Part shown: in pieces, positions 61,881-64,000 of the stretch
How the letters are laid out: every line of letters starts with the position of its first letter
Numbering within the stretch: the first letter of the stretch is position 1
DNA from: an uncultured Chitinophagaceae bacterium
GTDB lineage: Bacteria; Bacteroidota; Bacteroidia; Chitinophagales; Chitinophagaceae
Direction of reading: 5' to 3'
DNA length: 64,000 nt
NCBI GenBank assembly: GCA_937862815.1
Contig: CALMED010000005.1
Span: 1 to 64,000, forward strand
Notes under the pieces: generated by a model
What the model saw: the letters and a program-made list of their open reading frames with translations, nothing else
Told to the model about the DNA's origin: nothing
Databases searched by the model: none
Made by a program: the position numbers and the translations under genes

Positions 61881-63587
61881 TTATCGGCGGGGAGCGGATG
61901 CTCCTGCGGGTTTGTTTCCTGCAGCCGGTTTGCTGCCCGGTGTGGTGCCGGGTTGGTTCTGCGGTTTATTGCCACCCAGCTGGCGCTTATACTCGTTGGC
62001 CGCCCGGTCGTTGGGATCAATTTCCAGGATTTTGTCGCAGAACTGGATGGCAGTGGGGTAATCTTTCTTCACAAAGATGTTGTACCCGATGAAGTAGGTA
62101 TAGGCCACTTTTACCTGCGGGCGGAAGGAAACCGAGTCGGCGCTGGACTTGGCCAGTTCCACGAACTTTTCGAAATGGGGGTTGGCCATGCCGTTGATCA
62201 TGCTGGTATCAATGCTCCAGTTGCTGCGGCCCCGCCAGTAGTAGCCATAGGGCTGGGTAGGGTACCGCTCGGTGTAGATGGTAAAAATGCTGTCGGCTTT
62301 GGAATAGTATCCAAACTCGGCGTCGCCGGCGTCAAAATAGGCCCGTCCCAGGTTGTAGAGATCCACATTATTGGGATTCTTTTTAGTGTTATACTGTTTG
62401 GTGAGCCAGTAGGCCATCCCTGCTTTGTCTTTCAGCGCTTTGGCCAGGTCGGCTGCCTTCTGGAGGTAAGCGGTTTTGTTTTCTTCGGAGGTGTCGGCAT
62501 TCATTGCTTTTTCGTAATAAAGATAGGCCTGGGTTTCCGATCCGGGTGTGCCGGCCAGGATATCGCCGTAGAGTTCATAATCTTTGGGGACAATATCCTC
62601 GGGTTGAGCCTTGCGGAAGAACTCATCGGCGCTGTTGCGGGCGTTGCTGAAATCGCTGAGCGACTTAAAGCTGTAAGCCTTCAACCGGTAGATCCGGGGC
62701 TTGATCACGCTGACGCCTACCTTTTGGATCAGCGCATCTGATTCCTGGATGGCCTGCTCAAACTGCTTGGAAGCGTATTTGAGATCAATCCGGAAATAAT
62801 CGTTTTGCGGATCCTGGTCAATGACCGAAATGTACCTATTCAGAAAGTCCTCCGCCTTGGCCACATCGCGGTAGTACCAGTAGGCATAGAGGGAGTAATA
62901 AGCGGGACCGTAGTTGGGATCTAACTGGATGGCTTCTTCAAAGGCAGGCATAAAATATTCCCGGTTCTTCTGGGTCTCGTAAATGAGCCCTTCCTTATGA
63001 CGGGCGGCTGCCAGTTTGGGATTCAGGTTAAGGGCGTTTTTATACGAAAGAACAGCATTGCCCCCGTCCACGAGTTTGCGGTAGGCATCGCCCATGGTAA
63101 TATAAACGGAGGCATCTTTGAACCCTTTAAGGCCGGTAGCGAGGTTGAGCTTGCTTACGGCATAGTTGGCGTCGCCTTCCTTGGTATAAACATTGGCACG
63201 GGCCACGGCATGGAGTACGTCGAGGTCCTTATTTTTTGAGAGACTGAGCGCGGTTTCAAAACGGTTACGGGCATCGGTGATCTTGTTTTCAAGCAATTCC
63301 ACCTGTCCCATCCCTGCCAGCAGCAGCGGGTTGTTGCCATTGGCCTGCAAGCCGTTCTGGTATACTTCTTTGGCAGCAGCCACCTGTTCAGTAGCCAGGT
63401 ACACCTGCCCCAACCAGTAGGTGGCAACCGCATCGCCCGGCCTGGCACTCACAAGCTTCTGAAAGACGTCCTTTGCGCTGTTATAGCGTTCGTAATACAT
63501 AAACGTCTTCCCCTCTTCCAGGGTTTGAGCCGACACCTGGGCTACCACCGCCAGAGCGACCACTGCTAAACTGATTCTGCGCTTCAT
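61881..63587 (-). CDS. Exported tetratricopeptide-repeat protein
   Basis: 568 residues with signal peptide (RRISLAVVALAVVAQVSAQ). Tandem TPR units from about 20 to 540 (such as AVATYWLGQVYLATEQVAAAKEVYQ, ASVYITMGDAYRKLVDGGNA, VDLYNLGRAYFDAGDAEFGY) and a disordered Asn/Pro/Gly/Lys-rich tail after QLGGNKPQNQPG. Located in the periplasm or on the outer membrane as a scaffold. It lies 38 bases downstream of the PstS-like gene, so they form an operon. Confidence 0.85.
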   Translation of the reverse strand: MKRRISLAVVALAVVAQVSAQTLEEGKTFMYYERYNSAKDVFQKLVSARPGDAVATYWLGQVYLATEQVAAAKEVYQNGLQANGNNPLLLAGMGQVELLENKITDARNRFETALSLSKNKDLDVLHAVARANVYTKEGDANYAVSKLNLATGLKGFKDASVYITMGDAYRKLVDGGNAVLSYKNALNLNPKLAAARHKEGLIYETQKNREYFMPAFEEAIQLDPNYGPAYYSLYAYWYYRDVAKAEDFLNRYISVIDQDPQNDYFRIDLKYASKQFEQAIQESDALIQKVGVSVIKPRIYRLKAYSFKSLSDFSNARNSADEFFRKAQPEDIVPKDYELYGDILAGTPGSETQAYLYYEKAMNADTSEENKTAYLQKAADLAKALKDKAGMAYWLTKQYNTKKNPNNVDLYNLGRAYFDAGDAEFGYYSKADSIFTIYTERYPTQPYGYYWRGRSNWSIDTSMINGMANPHFEKFVELAKSSADSVSFRPQVKVAYTYFIGYNIFVKKDYPTAIQFCDKILEIDPNDRAANEYKRQLGGNKPQNQPGTTPGSKPAAGNKPAGASAPRR

Positions 63588-63625
63588 TGAAAATCGTGGG
63601 TTTTAAAGAATGGTAAAAATATTAA

Positions 63626-64000
63626 TTATTGTTCGAACGGCTTTACTATTTTGATCTGTGTGTCCCGCACCACAAAGGTCCGCCATGCCGGCACCAGGTA
63701 CGCACGGCGGAAGATAAGTTGTCCACGGTCACTTTTCATAAAATTCACAAACGCCTTTCCCAAACCGGGGTACGGCTCTTTCAGGACGTAAAAAATGCCC
63801 CGGTTGTATGGATAACGGTTTGTTAATATCTCTTCCTGAACAGGTTTGGTGAAGGCCGTATCACCGCAGCCACGGCAGGCCAGCCAGGCAATACGTACGT
63901 TACGGCGCAGCATTTCCTGCTGGGCACTGTCCTCCGGATTACCGATCCAGCTGATACCGGTAAACCCAATATAGCCGGGATTGCGTGCGATGTATTCCAC
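63626..64000 (-). CDS. PstS-like substrate-binding protein, partial (5' end outside window)
   Basis: The C-terminal 124 residues are in the window and the frame is open to the edge. The pattern ARNPGYIGFTGISWIG, RYPYNRGIFYVLKEPYPGLGKAFVNFMKSDRGQLIFRRAYLVP is that of phosphate-type (PBP superfamily) binding proteins of the kind found next to Bacteroidota exb/tonB or TPR genes. No usable start within the window; the real start lies beyond 64000. Confidence 0.75.
   Translation of the reverse strand: MEYIARNPGYIGFTGISWIGNPEDSAQQEMLRRNVRIAWLACRGCGDTAFTKPVQEEILTNRYPYNRGIFYVLKEPYPGLGKAFVNFMKSDRGQLIFRRAYLVPAWRTFVVRDTQIKIVKPFEQ

Overview
The window reads as the chromosome of a GC-rich member of the Bacteroidota, most likely Chitinophagaceae or a close relative. 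Evidence: type IX secretion (T9SS) cargo with type A and type B C-terminal sorting domains, a PorP/SprF protein, an exbB-exbD-exbD-tonB operon, a short NuoG, TAnnTTTG-like -7 boxes instead of sigma-70 promoters, and interspersed repeats ending in GTCATCCTGAG. I saw no rRNA, tRNA or CRISPR array.

Layout. 1-5323: guaB (-), a 0.7 kb repeat-rich gap, lnt, and an alpha/beta hydrolase. 5442-10944: AT-rich foreign DNA organised like integron gene cassettes. Cassette 1 holds three overlapping genes (unknown protein with faint nuclease-like features, SIR2-family protein, HerA-type ATPase), a presumptive NAD-depleting anti-phage system. Cassette 2 holds a decayed lipoprotein hydrolase and a CPBP membrane protease. 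Each cassette begins with a short sequence whose reverse complement closes the same cassette, and an attC-like long hairpin separates them. An IS3-family element (10945-12405) sits inside the second hairpin and the far half is gone. 12406-15771: gene fragments, a displaced 121 bp copy of the porP 3' end, a K+/H+ antiporter of the CvrA/NhaP2 type and a universal stress protein with a one-base frameshift.

15772-24129 (all -): porP/sprF-like gene, a 1204-aa T9SS cargo protein, recG and a membrane glycosyltransferase. 24343-28874 (+): an exported caspase-fold protease, a small exported protein, a CHASE2 membrane protein and a FecR-like exported protein. 29251-38347: a reprolysin-like T9SS metallopeptidase (-), a Crp/Fnr regulator (-) and a 1469-aa PKD-repeat T9SS protein (+). 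38375-42934 (-): mnmE and the exbB-exbD-exbD-tonB operon that energises outer-membrane transport. 43226-45796 (+): a large zinc metalloprotease. 45864-61770 (-): the complete 14-subunit NADH:quinone oxidoreductase operon nuoA to nuoN followed by a MacB/FtsX-type permease. The operon is interrupted by an NlpE-like lipoprotein, a two-helix membrane protein and a frameshifted GxxExxY gene. 61881-64000 (-): a TPR protein and a partial PstS-like binding protein.

The most notable part is the cassette array at 5442-10944: a multi-gene SIR2-HerA defence module packaged as a single mobile cassette, with recombination-site boundaries that deviate from the canonical integron consensus. No integrase gene is visible in the window.
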